Positions 39,101 to 52,500 of a stretch of 64,000 nt of DNA are shown one piece after another; position 1 is the stretch's first letter; every line of letters starts with the position of its first letter. The translations under genes were made by a program, and so were the position numbers. Source of the stretch: Gymnogyps californianus. Its lineage: Eukaryota > Chordata > Aves > Accipitriformes > Cathartidae. Below the pieces are notes generated by a model. That model saw nothing but the letters and a program-made list of their open reading frames with translations. It ran no database searches and was not told the DNA's origin. The DNA is taken from the NCBI RefSeq assembly GCF_018139145.2, contig NC_059474.1:43914344-43978343 (forward strand), read 5' to 3'.

Positions 39101-41138
39101 AAATCTAAGTGTCTTTGCTATATTAGAACCTAGTGACTAACCTTGTACTTACTGATTGATCCTAGTGGAATCTGATAAAAGTCTCTTTTTCTTCTTCCAT
39201 AAGTAAAAGAAAAGTACTGCATAAAATTGATTTGATACATTAAGTCAGTCAATGCTTGGATGCATTAAATTATTCAATGCATTAAATGCATGTGCAGTTT
39301 TTCTAGATAAATATAGATCTGTCTCTTTTATGAATTCCCCATCATACATTATGCCCCCTGCCCCCATTGTGAAAGTCCTGCTATGCTTTTTATGGGTTTG
39401 TTCATGTAAAATGTGCAGATCAACACAACAGTTCCCTGCTATGGGAGAAATAGATTGCACTTGTCTCTGCCATGTTATATCCATAACATGTTAAGATGGA
39501 ATTGAAATGTTTAAAGACTGACAGCTATTACTTTTGTAAGGATCTCGAACTTTCTTTTTCTTTCTATTGGATTTCTCACCCTCTCCAATCATTTATTCTT
39601 GGGTTTCAGAGTAGGAAGCAATTGTAACACAATTCAGGTATTCCAGATCCAGTTTTCGTTTCACGTATTAGATACAGGAAATCTCTAGGGAATTATTTAG
39701 CAATAAGGGATCATTCCTTTTGTAGCACATCTTTTTATTTATGATTTATTTTCTTTCTCTTTGCAGATTATACCTTACAGTCATTTACAGTCCCTTCTTT
39801 GTCTTGTTTTTGTACTGTTTTTTTTTCTTCTTTATGATAGCAGCCTATACCTATGTCATTTTAATAACGTAGGGAAGGTGTTCATAGGAGGAGTAGAATT
39901 GCCTTGTCATAGAGGTGCGCAGCTTTTTGGATCTTCTTTACGAGTAACTGATTCCCAATAAATATTAACTAAGCAATAGGTTCTGATGATACTAGCAATT
40001 CTAAAAAAAATATCCCATTTTGTTAAAGTAAATGTTAAGGCAGGAGAGGAGACTTAATCATGGTAAAAGCATTTCAGTTACAGATTGTGATTTACCTGGA
40101 AAATAACAAGAATTCACTAGTCATGGATAGAGAGTCATAACAAGTAAGCATTTAACTAAGTTAAAACAGAGAAACAAAAAATTATAATTGCTCTTTTTGT
40201 ATTAGAGCTTCACAAGGCAGGTTCCAGAGAAGTGTGCAGTCTGGACCTCTATAAAATGTGAAGCTGGGTAGGAGGTGACCAGTAGAGAGGGTCTAATGAT
40301 ACTTCACTATTTTAAGAATTAAGGAAAGAGTGGTGGGTGCTATCTGGGTAAAATGTTTCCTCTGCTGTTTCTTAAGAGTTCTATGAAATGAAGTTAGGTT
40401 TAGTGAGAATTGTTCCCTGCCCCTAAGCTTGTGTGGAGTACGACCTCAATTTAGGGATTAACAAAAATTTTCTAATATTTCTGCCTGTGGGTGCAATCTT
40501 CAAGTTACCATGATTTCACTATTAAAGCATGTTAAAGAGTGTCACTTTGATAGACTCACAGAAGCTGATAGTTGTAAAAATGTTATATCACTTAATCATC
40601 TAATTTACTAAGGTAGGGTAGTTGGATAGTTTGATAGATTTTGTGCTAGCACTTAATCTTATTACAACTTCCTTTAGGCTTTTGAGTCAAATGACATTTC
40701 CAAGTGCTGATTTGGTTCAAATCATTGGTCATCTAGTCCGTTATCTTGCCTTCGACTCCTGCCCTCTTACAGTGTTTTTGAAGAATGTGGAAAACCAGTC
40801 TAAATACTTTTTTATATGAGCTGGATTATCAGAAGTTCTTCCCTGGGTGTGTTTGCCTTTGTATTATAACATGAGGAAAATGTTCCATCTCAGCTTTGAA
40901 GTGATGAGTGTTGGGCCCTGAAGCATGAAATGGGTTAACCTTTTCTTGTTATGGATGATGTGACACAAGCCTAGAGTAAATTTCAAGTGCTGCAGAACTG
41001 CAACACTGATTCCACTGCGAAAGCAAACTGAAACCTCTTCTGTTTCCATGCTGTGGTACTGCATGGCTGAGATTATGTCCCCAGGCATAAAAAGTAACCA
41101 AGTCCAAGTATGTGAGAAGCCCATTCGATAAGAAAAAT

Positions 41139-41193
41139 GCACACACATACATACATGCACACGTGTGCATACATACATGCACATAGATACACA
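41139..41193. repeat. compound CA/CATA microsatellite with central palindrome
   Basis: CACACA and CATACATACATG units surround a perfect 14-bp palindrome TGCACACGTGTGCA at 41156-41169, whose centre is CACGTG. The unit CATACATACATGCACA occurs on both sides as a direct repeat. It is probably a decaying microsatellite. Confidence 0.85.
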
Positions 41194-42860
41194 TAAATAA
41201 ATATGTAGACGTGTATATGTATTTTTTCTGTTCATATCATATGGACACATGTATCCCGGATTTCCAAAACATCATACGTTGGAATTTGAGGTATTTGACT
41301 ATCACTCTCATTTTACAATAAAAGAAAGAGGGTTTTCAATTTAGACTTGCTACCACGAAGTTTTTGATTAAAAACAAAAAGAAAAACAAAAGCTGTAATT
41401 GCCAATCCCTAGTTGTATTAAGTAGTCCAAGCAGTCTTGAAAGAGAGTCTGTTAGAACTGATATGGAAGATGCTCTATTTGATTGGAATCAAATAGATCT
41501 TTGCTCTCATTTGATTAGAAAAAAGGAAAAGAAGCAGAGAAGAAGGAACAGTATAGCTTTGTAGCTTTTCTGTATCTTTAGGTGCTGCAGCATTTTATTA
41601 TGATTTCAAAAAAAGAATTCCAAAAACCTGAAGCAAAACAAAGGATTTGCTTTGGGCAGATTGTGAAAGTTGCAAGCACCACTATTTAGGATGTCATGAT
41701 TTCACATTATAATGCTGCTGAAGAAGGCCAGCTGGTGCAGTTAAGTCCCTTATTGGAAATTTTAGTCTGATTCATTACTGTGATTTGTAGTTGTACACAG
41801 AAACACTTAATCATTCTTATGCTCCAAGCTCTATTGAATCTACTGAAGGCTTTCTGGTTCTTTGCATAATTTGTGCTGCCAGTCTGCCAGCTTGGCAGTG
41901 TTTCAAGCTTGTTGCATTATCTGTGTGTGTTTGCACAGGAAGTGATGCTGCATGTAGGCTGAATTTACAGTAATTCTTTTGTAATAGGCTAATGAGCAAC
42001 ACTACTTCATTCACAATACTAACGTTATATAGCTTTGATTAGTCCAATTATTGTGTAACTATGCCATTGTGATCATACTTATACTCCACAAAGTACTGAA
42101 AAGGAAACTTGCTTAGCCATAGCTTAATTGAACTTGTGAGAAAATAATTTGGACTTTTATGTGCTTAAAAGAGAGGTGAAAATGTGAATATTTTGGAGAC
42201 TTTTATATGGTATGCAATTTAATTAATTAAAGAAGAAAAGTGAAGCTTCTTTTTTCCTAGCTGTTTCATTGCATTGGGAAGGAAAAAAAGCGACTAACAC
42301 TATGCATCATACATTTTGCATATGTTGTAAGGGCCTGTTCTTTCCTTGGCGTGCATGTGTTTCTTCCATTCATTTTAGTGGGAGTTATGGATACACAGCT
42401 AGAGAAAACAGGACCCTCTAATGGAATTCATTCTCTCTCTATAAGTAACTTCTGCTAACACTAATGGAAGATACATATATAGATTTCAAGAATGTATATT
42501 GCACTACCAATACTGTCCATATCAGCCTTACTATTTATTAAGGTTGTAACTTAGACATACAATATTTATACTTTTTACAGCCAAACTTCAAAACTCAAAA
42601 ATTGCTGTCCGTAGGGAAAAATACCATCTATATCTCTCCCCCCCCAGTGTTTCTAGAAATCTAAAATAGAAATTTTTTAGATTTTAATGTTTTGGTTTTC
42701 AGGTTTTTTTTGGTATATTGTGTTGAGTTTGTGTAGTGGGGGAGGGGCTACAGGGGTGGCTCCCGTGAGAAGCTGCTAGAAGCTTCCCTGGCTCCAAACT
42801 CTGACCCGCCTCTGGCCAAAGCCGAGCCCATCAGCAACGGTGGTAGTGCCTCTGTGATAG

Positions 42861-42870
42861 CATATTTAAG
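42861..42870 (+). promoter_or_regulatory. TATA-like motif of long LTR
   Basis: CATATTTAAG, 42 bp upstream of the GAA-rich tract. The same motif occurs at the equivalent place in the minus-strand copy. Confidence 0.5.
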
Positions 42871-42911
42871 AAGGGGAAAAAAAAAGCCTCCTGAAGTGGT
42901 GTGAGAGTAAG

Positions 42912-42968
42912 ATGGAGGAGGAAGAAGAAGAAGAGGAGGATGAGGAGCAGCAGCAGCAGCTACAGTAA
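42912..42968 (+). other. short acidic/Gln ORF inside long LTR (18 codons)
   Basis: The ATG after GTAAG opens a frame of Met, eight Glu, Asp, two Glu, four Gln, Leu and Gln, ending TAA. The counterpart at 4031-4084 on the minus strand has a similar composition. Whether it is translated cannot be judged. The tract also resembles purine-rich splicing enhancers. Confidence 0.3.
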
Positions 42969-43090
42969 AGAGAGCAGGAGAGGAAAAAGATGTCAGAAGA
43001 AGAGGAGCTCCAGTGAGGAGTGGGATGTGAGAGAAACAACTATGCAGACACTGAGGTCAGTGAAGAAGGAGAGGGAGGAGGTGTGCCGGA

Positions 43091-43187
43091 GCAGAGATTC
43101 CCCTGCAGCCCGTGGTGAGACGGCAGGCTGTCCCGCTGCAGCCCATGGAGGTTAACAGTGGAGCAGAGATTCCCCTGCAGCCCGTGG
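43091..43187 (+). repeat. tandem duplication within long LTR (72-bp period)
   Basis: An identical 25-bp block beginning GCAGAGATTCCCCTGCAG occurs at 43091-43115 and 43163-43187. Between them, at about 43128-43147, lies a degenerate third version (CCGCTGCAGCCCATGG). The minus-strand LTR at 3306-4275 has only one copy, so this is a local expansion specific to the plus copy or its sublineage. Confidence 0.85.
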
Positions 43188-43579
43188 AGGACCCCACGCC
43201 GGAGCAGGTGGCTGAGCCTGGAGAAGGCCGTGACTCCATGGGAAAGCCCATGCTGGAGCAGTTTGTGGAGGACTGCAGTGCGTGGAAAGGACTCGCATTG
43301 GAGAAACTCATGGAGAACTGTCTCCTGTGGGAGGGACCCCACGCTGGAGCCGGGGAAGAGTGTGAGGAGTCCTCCCCCTGAGGAGGAAAGAGCAGCAGAG
43401 CTGATGTGGGATGAACTGAGCGCAACCCCCATTCCTGACCCCCTCGCCGCTGGGTGGGGAGGAGGTGGAGGAATCAGGAGCAAAGCTGAGCCTGGGAAGA
43501 AGGGAGGGGTGGGGGGAAGGTGTGTTTTTAAGATATGGTTCTATTTCTCATCATCCTACTCTGATTTGGTTGTGAACAA

Positions 43580-43585
43580 ATTAAA
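43580..43585 (+). terminator. LTR polyadenylation signal ATTAAA
   Basis: ATTAAA followed by TTGGTTTATTTTTCCCC is present in both long LTRs. It is sense-oriented relative to SPOCK3 in this copy. Confidence 0.45.
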
Positions 43586-46500
43586 TTGGTTTATTTTTCC
43601 CCAAAATCAAGTCTGTTTTGCCTGTGACCATAATTGGTGAGTGATCCCTCCCTGTCCTTGTCTCGACCCCTGAGCCTTTTGTTGTATTTTCTCCTCCCCA
43701 TCCTACCTGGGGAGAGGAGTGAGTGAGCAGCTGCGTGGTGCTTTGTTGCCAGCTGGGCTTAAACCACGACATATATAATATAAGTTTTGTAGGGGATCAA
43801 AGCAAATTTGAAATAAAGGAGACCTAAACAGAACTTCCCTATTCTATTTATTAGCAGAACAAGTATTTTCCACTATACTTTTCCCATTCAAAATCCATGA
43901 TACACCTATATTTAAGGAAAATATAGAGTCCTACTCTAGACTAATGCAGATGGACTTCAGTTAATTTAGTAAGTCCTAGGCCTACTCATGTTTTACCTGC
44001 GCCACTAATCTTGTTCAGATTCTCAATGGCCTGTAGGAGCGAGAGGGTGCACTGGATAATCAGTTGGCATGACGAGTTTTTCAGTGCTCATGAGTGTCCT
44101 ACTTTCCTCTTCTGTAATGAGATTATAAATTAGGATTGGGATTTTTTTGCAGGAAAATGGATCCCAGCTTGCTGTATTTCTTTCTGTCTTGGTGACAGTG
44201 GTTGAAGGCACGCTCAGCTGTACCACCTCCTAAAAGGAGGCCGTGAGTTAGGACACTTCTGTTCAAAAACTAGAACACAGGAAAGAATTAGGAAATGTGA
44301 CGTCTGAGCTAGGAAAGCATTGATGTTAGGGTGTACAACTTTTGACTAATCCTGGGGGATGTTAATGTGCTGTCCCGTTAATAAAAAATGGTTTGTGAGC
44401 TTTTATTTTGTTGTTGTTGTTGTTTTAAAACAGTCTTTTCCCTCACAGTATTCCTGAGAATCTACTACTTAAAAAGATTGCCTTTTTATTAACAAAATTA
44501 AGAATGATGAAGACAGTGCTTATAAATGATTTCTCTGTCCTTAACTATAAAGTTGTGATTGTAATCCATAGCAATAAAATTCACTGTGGACTATTATGTA
44601 AACATTGAAATAATAAAAAATAATAAGAGTAAAATCTTTGTATATCCCTTTATCAGAAAAACTATGCAAAATGAATTCAGGAACAGTTCAATACCCCTTC
44701 TTACAAGTACCTATCTAAAGTAAAGCTTGCTGTTTGTTTTTGTAGTGCTTTAAAAATTAACTTTCAGTATCAGTTTTCAGTGTACTTTATTAGAATACAT
44801 TATCAATTGTAAAATAGCTGATGTAAACGTTTGTAATCAATTAGTGCTTAATTTGGAATTTGTTGGTGGGTGGTGTGTTGGTTTTTTTAGTCTTTCAGTG
44901 TTACTGGAATACTCTAACACTGAGTAATGGAACAGAATAAAACTTCAGGATGCTTGTATGTGAGGTTCTTTTATGGGTTTTAGAATTTTCATGTGGATCT
45001 GGATCTGACTATAATTAGGTGCTTTTATTACTAACTAGCATCAATTCTAATGCATTTCATTTTATGTGAAGGTCTTGCTTCGTAAGTTGTGTTTATAGGC
45101 TCAGAATACATCTGTTGTTTTGCTTATGTACCAGTGGTGAGAAAACTGTTAAGTGTGTGAAATTGAGTAGGAGTAGTGTTCAGGGAACAGAAATCATTCT
45201 ACTAATTTCCATTTGTGTAAAACAATGCATTTAAGGTTTCCAATGGTGAAAAATACATTAATTGTAGCAGCTGGAGATGTTTGTCATCATAGAGTGAATA
45301 TGTGCATATATTGGTACTTTACAGTAAAATGTACTACTGCTTTTGGAAATCAGATAGTGTACTTATGACAGTAAAGGCATGTCAGGAGTCACTAAATGTT
45401 CGTCTTTGTTACATGGTCAGTTATATAAGGGGTTTTTGTGTCTGTTTGGTAGTATTTTTATATTTCTCTTTCATTTAAAATCAAACACTAAAACCCTTTT
45501 CATATGTCCAGGTTGTCAAAAGTAGGTTCACTTTATAAAATGCTGTAGTCTGCTACAAGAGAACAGTAATATACTTACAGGTATGGCTTCTTCCACAGAA
45601 TACTATATATTCTGTATCAGATCCTTATTGCTGGGGAAAAAAAAAAATCTTTTTTGTCATTTTATGGTTTAACCTAAGTATTAGAACACTTATACCATAC
45701 AAATACTTTTCCTAAAACCCGTATGCAACTTCTGTATTAGTAGTAGTAATAACAATAATAATAAATTCTTATAATCACAATACAGTTAAGGCTGGATTTA
45801 AAGCTTCCGGAATCTGTGGGATCCACTGCCTTAATTCAGGCAGTATCTGTACAGTTATTTCAGGGATGCTTTGGGTTTATTGCAGATGTGTAGGCTATCC
45901 GCACGATGCATGGCACCGTAGATTCTGTGTCTGGAAATCTCAGACAAATGCTCAAATTCTGTCTAGACAAAACTTCTGGGTGAGGAAAAGAAGAGGTTAT
46001 ACCTGAGGAAACCTGCACTCGTGGTAGCTGTGACTCCAGTGTGCTTTGGTTCAATTCTTTTGAGGGATACTTCTTTCAAATACAGACCTTCAATGATATA
46101 TTTGAACATCCAAGGACAGGTAAACTTTGGGGGTAAAATTTATATAAGCATTTTATAGTAGTAGGGTGTTGATTTTTATAGGATTGCAAAAGTGCAGAGT
46201 TCAGGATATATCATACTTTTATAGATTGATTGTTACCTGAAGTTTCAGTTATGATTGCAATAGGTTAATACTTAATATAAAACTTTACCAATAGACACAG
46301 ACTTGCAATTCCTAGCCTGTTCCATAGAGCAATAAAAGAAAAAAACAACCCAGAAAAAAAGAAGTCTCAATTACCTTGTCTCTTCATGACAACTTTTCTC
46401 CACTAACTAAAGGAATAGAGAGAGTAACTGACCACTAAACTAGTTCATAGCACCTATGGATCAAGCCATCCAAAGTTCTCATCTTAGAGAATATACAGTA

Positions 46501-49500
46501 GTCAACACTTAATTTTTTCACTGTGGTTTAAGATGATTTAATTCGTCATGTTTTCAAGCATGACTGTGCATGGTGACATAATTTATCTAGTCTGCTTTCT
46601 AATTATTATTCTTTCTACCTTAACTGCAGATTATTTTAATGCAGAGACTAAAGTAAAAACTGTTGTAAAATACAACCATTTGCATCTTAGAAGTAGTGCC
46701 TCTGGGAAAGCTGTTTCACAGAGAAATATACCTAGGTGAGCTTTTTCTTGTCAGAGAGTTTCATATATGTAAAAATTTAAAATAGTTAACTTTATTGTAA
46801 TTCAAGGATTACTTCATTTCTTGATCAGCTGAAGAACGGGGCACATAAATATTTCTGAAAACATTTGCACATCTTGAAGAATGAACTCCCCTTGACTTTG
46901 CCTTCACCACTTGCACATTCATTTCCAATGAATGTTTGTAGTACCAAGATTTACATACTTGTGACAGTTAATTTGAAGTTTTGATCCCTAAATTCAACAC
47001 TAGTCATGTTCTAAGCTTTTGCTGTTGGGCCTTCTTTTTAAAGAAAACCCCAAACATCTTCTCGTCTCCAACCCCAAACTCATTGGTGCAAGGAAGAGGC
47101 AAATAAGAGGAAAGATTATCTGAAGGAGATTTAAGCTGGGGAGTAGAGCAATTAACATACGACTACACGAAACGGCTATCCTGAGGATATGAATGATTGA
47201 TTTTTCATCTTTGAGGCATGCTACTGGAGTCTATAAAAGGTATGAGTGCACAGCCAAGATGATCTGGATCAGAATTAAATCCCTTGCTCTTAGATGTCAT
47301 AAACTTGCATGTTGCGAAGTAGAATGTGAAGGCTTGCTGGCCCCTTATTCATTATTCTAGCCAAAGCTGGAGACCCATATACTTTGACCCTTCTAGCCAT
47401 AAAATTCACTTTCATAGGGAACCAACAATAGCAACACTTCTAGGGTGACTTCAGCCCTCTATCTCACAGATTTGAGGCTTCTGGAAAACTGAATTTCCTT
47501 TCATATTCTAGAAGTATACTGACATCATATAACCATTTACTTCAAAGTACAAATGCTGGAGGTTTTTACCTGCACTGCAAGACCTATGTCATGCTGTAAT
47601 TCACCTCTCCTATCTTCAAATTGCAAAACAAGGTAATATATGTTAGAATGAATATCGTCTATATGTTCTACTGAGAAGCAAGCACAAAGTGCCATTATGA
47701 AGAAGTTGGAAAAGGTATGCAGATGCCATAGTTATAAAAGCAAACAAAACATTAAGATTTGTAAAGAATGGTAAAGAGAATAGTCTGTAAATGTTAAGAA
47801 ATCATTTTATGAGTGAGATCTCACAATTTATTTGTGTTAATAGCCCTGTTATCTCTGGCCACCTTGATAAATGACACATAGCAGAAACTAAAACACTGCA
47901 GAGCTGTTAAAAATATGATGAAAGACCTAGAGAGACTTCTGGATGAAAAGACACTGAAAAATGGGCACTTAGATTAAAGCTAACTTAGTAAGAAAGACTA
48001 TGACAGGATTTTATTTCTGGAATCGTTGCTCAGTTAGTTTCATTTACCCTCTCATAATGAAGGAACAGGGAGAATACAGGAGGCAGCAGATTCAAAACAA
48101 ATTTTAGGAACCTGTTTAATTTTGACATGACACTACTACCACAGGGCTCTTGGTCAGCATTGTGGCTAAAAGGAAGGTTTAGAAATGTGTGTGGAGAGCT
48201 AGAACAGTCCTCTAAGCTAGCATACAGGTAAAACAACTAATTTTTCTGAATGTGGCAAACCTGTTCCTGGCAATAGAGGTGTAAGTTTTGCCTGTGGTCA
48301 CTTTCCTGTTACGTTTTTAGTATGGCTGTTGTCTAAAAGGAGGCGTTGTATTTGATCAGCAGATTGGACACTAGTCCAATTAGATACCACAATTTACTTT
48401 CTTACCAAAGCTATTCAGATACCAAAAGATACAGTTATTTATATATGCTTGAACCTATAAAGACCGCAATAAAAATAAAAATTGAGCTAAACTATGAACT
48501 ACGGAGGGAAAAATACCACTAGAAAAAAGCAGCACTGTCTGGTCTCAGGATTTTTAAAAGCAGAAAAAAAACCCCAACCATGCTTTTGTGCAAACAGATG
48601 CTTTCCCAAGCAAATTATGAAATGCTTTTTGTGCCCCACAGTGGGGGCAGAAAATACCTGTTTGCATTTATGTCATCTCTCAATAGATTACTTTTTTCCT
48701 TCCCCTGTGTAACCACGGCCTTTTTGTCACTCTTACTACATTGCAGTTTTGGGACTTTAAAGCTGGATTTGTGATTGGTCTTTTAAAGCAAAGTATTTGG
48801 AAACATGTTCAGCTCTGAGGCTAAGAGTAGTGAATTCATTGTTTTGCAGAGTCATGACTTTGAAGATGAAATTAGGCAGCTAAATTAGGATAAATGTTAT
48901 GTTTTGGTATGCAGAATACCAGGGGTGCCCAGCTGGGGCACCAGCAAGGGCCCCAGTTGTATGAAGATGGAGTCCCTCTAGGAGCAACTAAGCAGAGCAA
49001 AAGCTGAGGCCTGAAGTATCTTACTTTTCAGTTTTTCTGAACAGTTTGAAATAATTTTTAAAATATTTAGGGAATTTTCCAGTGTCTGCATGATGCAGAA
49101 TGAAGAAGTCGAAGTTTAAACAAAACCCTAAAAGCTGAACCACAATTCTTTTGGTGTTACTATCATATAAATATTTATTATTGCTATTTTCCCTTTTATA
49201 GCATGTTTCTGTTTCTTTAGGATTTGATCCCTTGACATTTTTCTTGTAGTTTTCTTTACTGTTCTTCTCTCTCTTCAAATAACTCTTCTCCATTTTTATG
49301 TACTACTTTGCTCTTTCACAGTACTTCATGTTTTCACTCAGCATGGCTAAACGTTCATGCAGTCACGCCTGCAAACCTGAAATAAGCCCGGGTAAGAGAT
49401 ACTTTAAGGGGGCTTGAATGGAGAAGGGATAGATTATGTATTATCCTGTAGGTACCATTTTATGGATCCCACATTAGAGTAATTAAGGAAGGAGGAGACT

Positions 49501-52500
49501 AGACTGAAGATGCTTATGTACATTAATAGAAAAAAAAAAATCAAATGAAAATAGGAACCTTACCGACTTTCTTAATGACAGAAGAACAAGTTGTATCTAG
49601 CTTTTTGGCTGCCAAGTTATTTTGTGGAATCAAGTTGAGATTTTTTTTTAAAGACATAATGGGGAATATAAAGCCGACATACGTAAAAGAGAACTTCTAT
49701 CACGCTAGACTAAATAATGTGAGACAACATTACAGTAGTTAGTAAAACTTCTTTTGGCAGTCTTATTGACAATTTGTTTCTCTTTCATATCCTGGCACAG
49801 ATATTTGATCATGGATATCTCTGTTTTATATTAAATTTTCATCTTTAAAATGATCTATTTTATTTGTATGTGTGAATTAGTAGCCAAGAAAACCTCACAC
49901 TTTCAATTTATTTGATTTTCTCGCCTCAAGCAACAGTACAAATAATACTTTATGTTTTAAAAGTAGCTTCATTTATAGATGCCAATGAAAATAGCAAAGT
50001 TTTGTTTTAAACTGTTTGGGTTTTTTTTCCAATACAGCAATATTCCTGTCTCTCTCTGTGGGTTTAATATATCTATGACAAAAGCAGGCTAATAAGTAAA
50101 ACCAACTATGAATTAATTTAAATTGGAACTTTTCCAAGGTGTAAAATTCCACACTTACAGTGTATAAAAAATACTAAATTATTTCCTACGTATGAAGGGA
50201 ACATTTTTTTCCCCCAGTATGAGCCTCACTGTTGATAGTCCTTGGATTTGATCAGAGAGGAAAAAGAGTATTATAAATTAAAACTGGCTTTTGGAGAACA
50301 TCAGTGTTGTTGCAAAATGGGATTAAGTTTCAAAGAATAAGGACAAACACAAGCAATATGGGGCCAAAATGGAGGCTGCGCAAGTGTTACTCTTAGTAAG
50401 TTTAGCTGGTATGGTGCTTTGTGGAATTAGGTTTTATATTTATCAGAGTTTTCCCCTCTCCTCTCATGATGTTTGTCAAGACAGATTTTGATATTCGTTC
50501 AGGGAATTTCTGCATATTTGGCAATATGGCTGACCACAGCGTACAGACCTGTTGCACAGTGGATGTGTAATAGAAATGGTACTCTTTGATGCTTTGGGCT
50601 TGCCATGCATATACATGAATTTCATTGGGTAGGTGGTTCTGAGATGGATTAGGTATCTGAGATTCAAGGAGAAAAACTCCCAACCTATGAGAAGCATAGT
50701 CTGTCTTCAGTAGTAAGGAAAAAGAAAAAAAAAAAAAAGGGGGAAAAACTTGAGGGTTTTTTAATGTGAAAGAATATCAATAGAGTAATTTAGTACAATC
50801 TAGCAGATGATCCTCCATGAATAGTTTGACCACCTATTTTTGCTCAACTGTCATCTTACTATACACTTGTTGCTATATATTTTTTCTGAGCAGACCTCAG
50901 CTTGTCAGCTTTATCTTCCCATTTTCTGATGTTATCAGACACAATTCATAAATTCAGAAGATATCATACTGACAGAAAAGATAATACCAAGTTGAAAGCC
51001 TTTCTGTCTCTTTTTTTGTTTGTTTTTTTTTCTTCTTCCCCTCCCTCTGGGGGTGCGAGAAGAGTGGGCTGATAGGCGCTCTTCCATCTATCTAAAGAGC
51101 ACTTGGAAGATTACAGTACAAGTTGATAGTTGGCTAGATGATCTAAAGGAATTCTGTTTTTCATAGAAATGCCATAGCTGTTAACCAGTGCCAGAACACA
51201 GAAGTTTAGTTTTGTGAGGCACTGATACGCAGACATACATTATTCTCTTAAAATCTCATGAGTTGTAAAGCAGTGTTGTTTGCAGCTTGCAAGAGCTTTT
51301 CTAACACCTGATTAGCAACATCATCTAAAAACATCACAGCCTTTGTCACAAGTAAGTTAACGTAATCACAACAGCAAAACCAGTTCAAGTTGATACTGCT
51401 TCGTTTTTAATTTAAATATTGTATAGAGATTACTTGTAATCCTGAGCACCATTATATAAGACAATTTTCTGTCTAAGTGTGTGCTATGCCTTAGAATCTG
51501 TAACTACAGGCATGATATTGTGATGCTTTTGAAATTATTTTAGGAAGATAATGTGTTTTGGCTGTAGAATAAAGGGCAAGTAATACTAGCACTAGAATTA
51601 TCAAGACAGCTGGCCCATTTCAAGCCTTACTGCTCCTCAGCACCAGGCAGTAGATAGTATATAAAGAGGCTTGGTTCTGTCTATTATGTGGTTTTCTTGG
51701 TTAGCAGAATTATTCTTGATTTAGACTAGTATGAGTCCAGTTCAAAGTTGTTTAATTAAAACAGGTGTCCAGGGTAGGTAGAATTATATTACACAATACC
51801 TGTAATATAGCAGATTAATGTAAAAAACCCATTTTTACTGTTTAAGCAAAACAGATGTGGTACTTCTGGAGGTGGGGAGAACAGCAAATTAAAACTGGCA
51901 GGTTTAAGAAGTTGAGCTGTCAGGTGGTGGGAGCAGCATCAGCCACGCAGAGGAACACACTGATGAAGGGAGTTAAGTACTGTAGAATGAAAGCCAAAGC
52001 AGGGGAAAAAAAAAGAAAAAAAAAAAAGTAATGCTCATTGTAAAGCTGTGATGGAGAGCAAAGAACATTTATTAAAATGGATGGCTGCAAGGTTGTGTGC
52101 CATAAAGAGACTCTGAAGGAACTCTGATTCACTTATGCAATTAAGGGATAGTCAGATCCCTAAACATGAATACTTCGGATGTATTCTTTGTAAAAGTGGC
52201 TTATTAGTCCTCACAGGTGTAATGAGGAGCTTGGAACTGCTAAATACAATCTGGAGAGGCGGATACTTCCTTATGCCTCTCCATGAATTTTACAATTTTG
52301 GCTCAAAATAGTTCTATGTTACATATACGTCATAAAAAAATAAGCTACTAAGCTTGAGATACACTGCTGTATGTGGTGTTAGAAAACAATTTCAGGTAAA
52401 TTTTGCCCTCTAAAGAACGGATTATTCTCTGGTCTTCTCCCCATGTCTCAGTTGGTGTGAGAAAAGACACGATGATGGTGGAAATGTCATCAATATAAAT

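Larger units (their letters stand above)
42719..43771 (+). mobile_element. long-type solo LTR, plus strand (1,053 bp)
   Basis: It starts TGTGTTGAGTTTGTG and ends GGCTTAAACCACGACA. Flanking TATAT occurs at 42714-42718 and 43772-43776, a 5-bp target duplication in keeping with the short LTRs here, although the AT-rich site makes it less decisive. It has a TATTTAAG TATA-like motif near 42862, a GAA/CAG-rich leader, a GC-rich central part of about 500 bp and an ATTAAA at 43580. Its last about 60 bp (GAGTGAGTGAGCAGCTGCGTGG onward) closely resemble the U5 end of the two short LTRs, while the U3 and R parts are different. No proviral interior adjoins it. Open frames across the GC-rich part are not recognised proteins. 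Confidence 0.88.

Noticed and set aside
43040..43640. Several overlapping frames of 89-160 codons on both strands
   Set aside because: All lie within the long LTR at 42719-43771. None resembles a known protein, and the other LTR copy does not keep the same frames.
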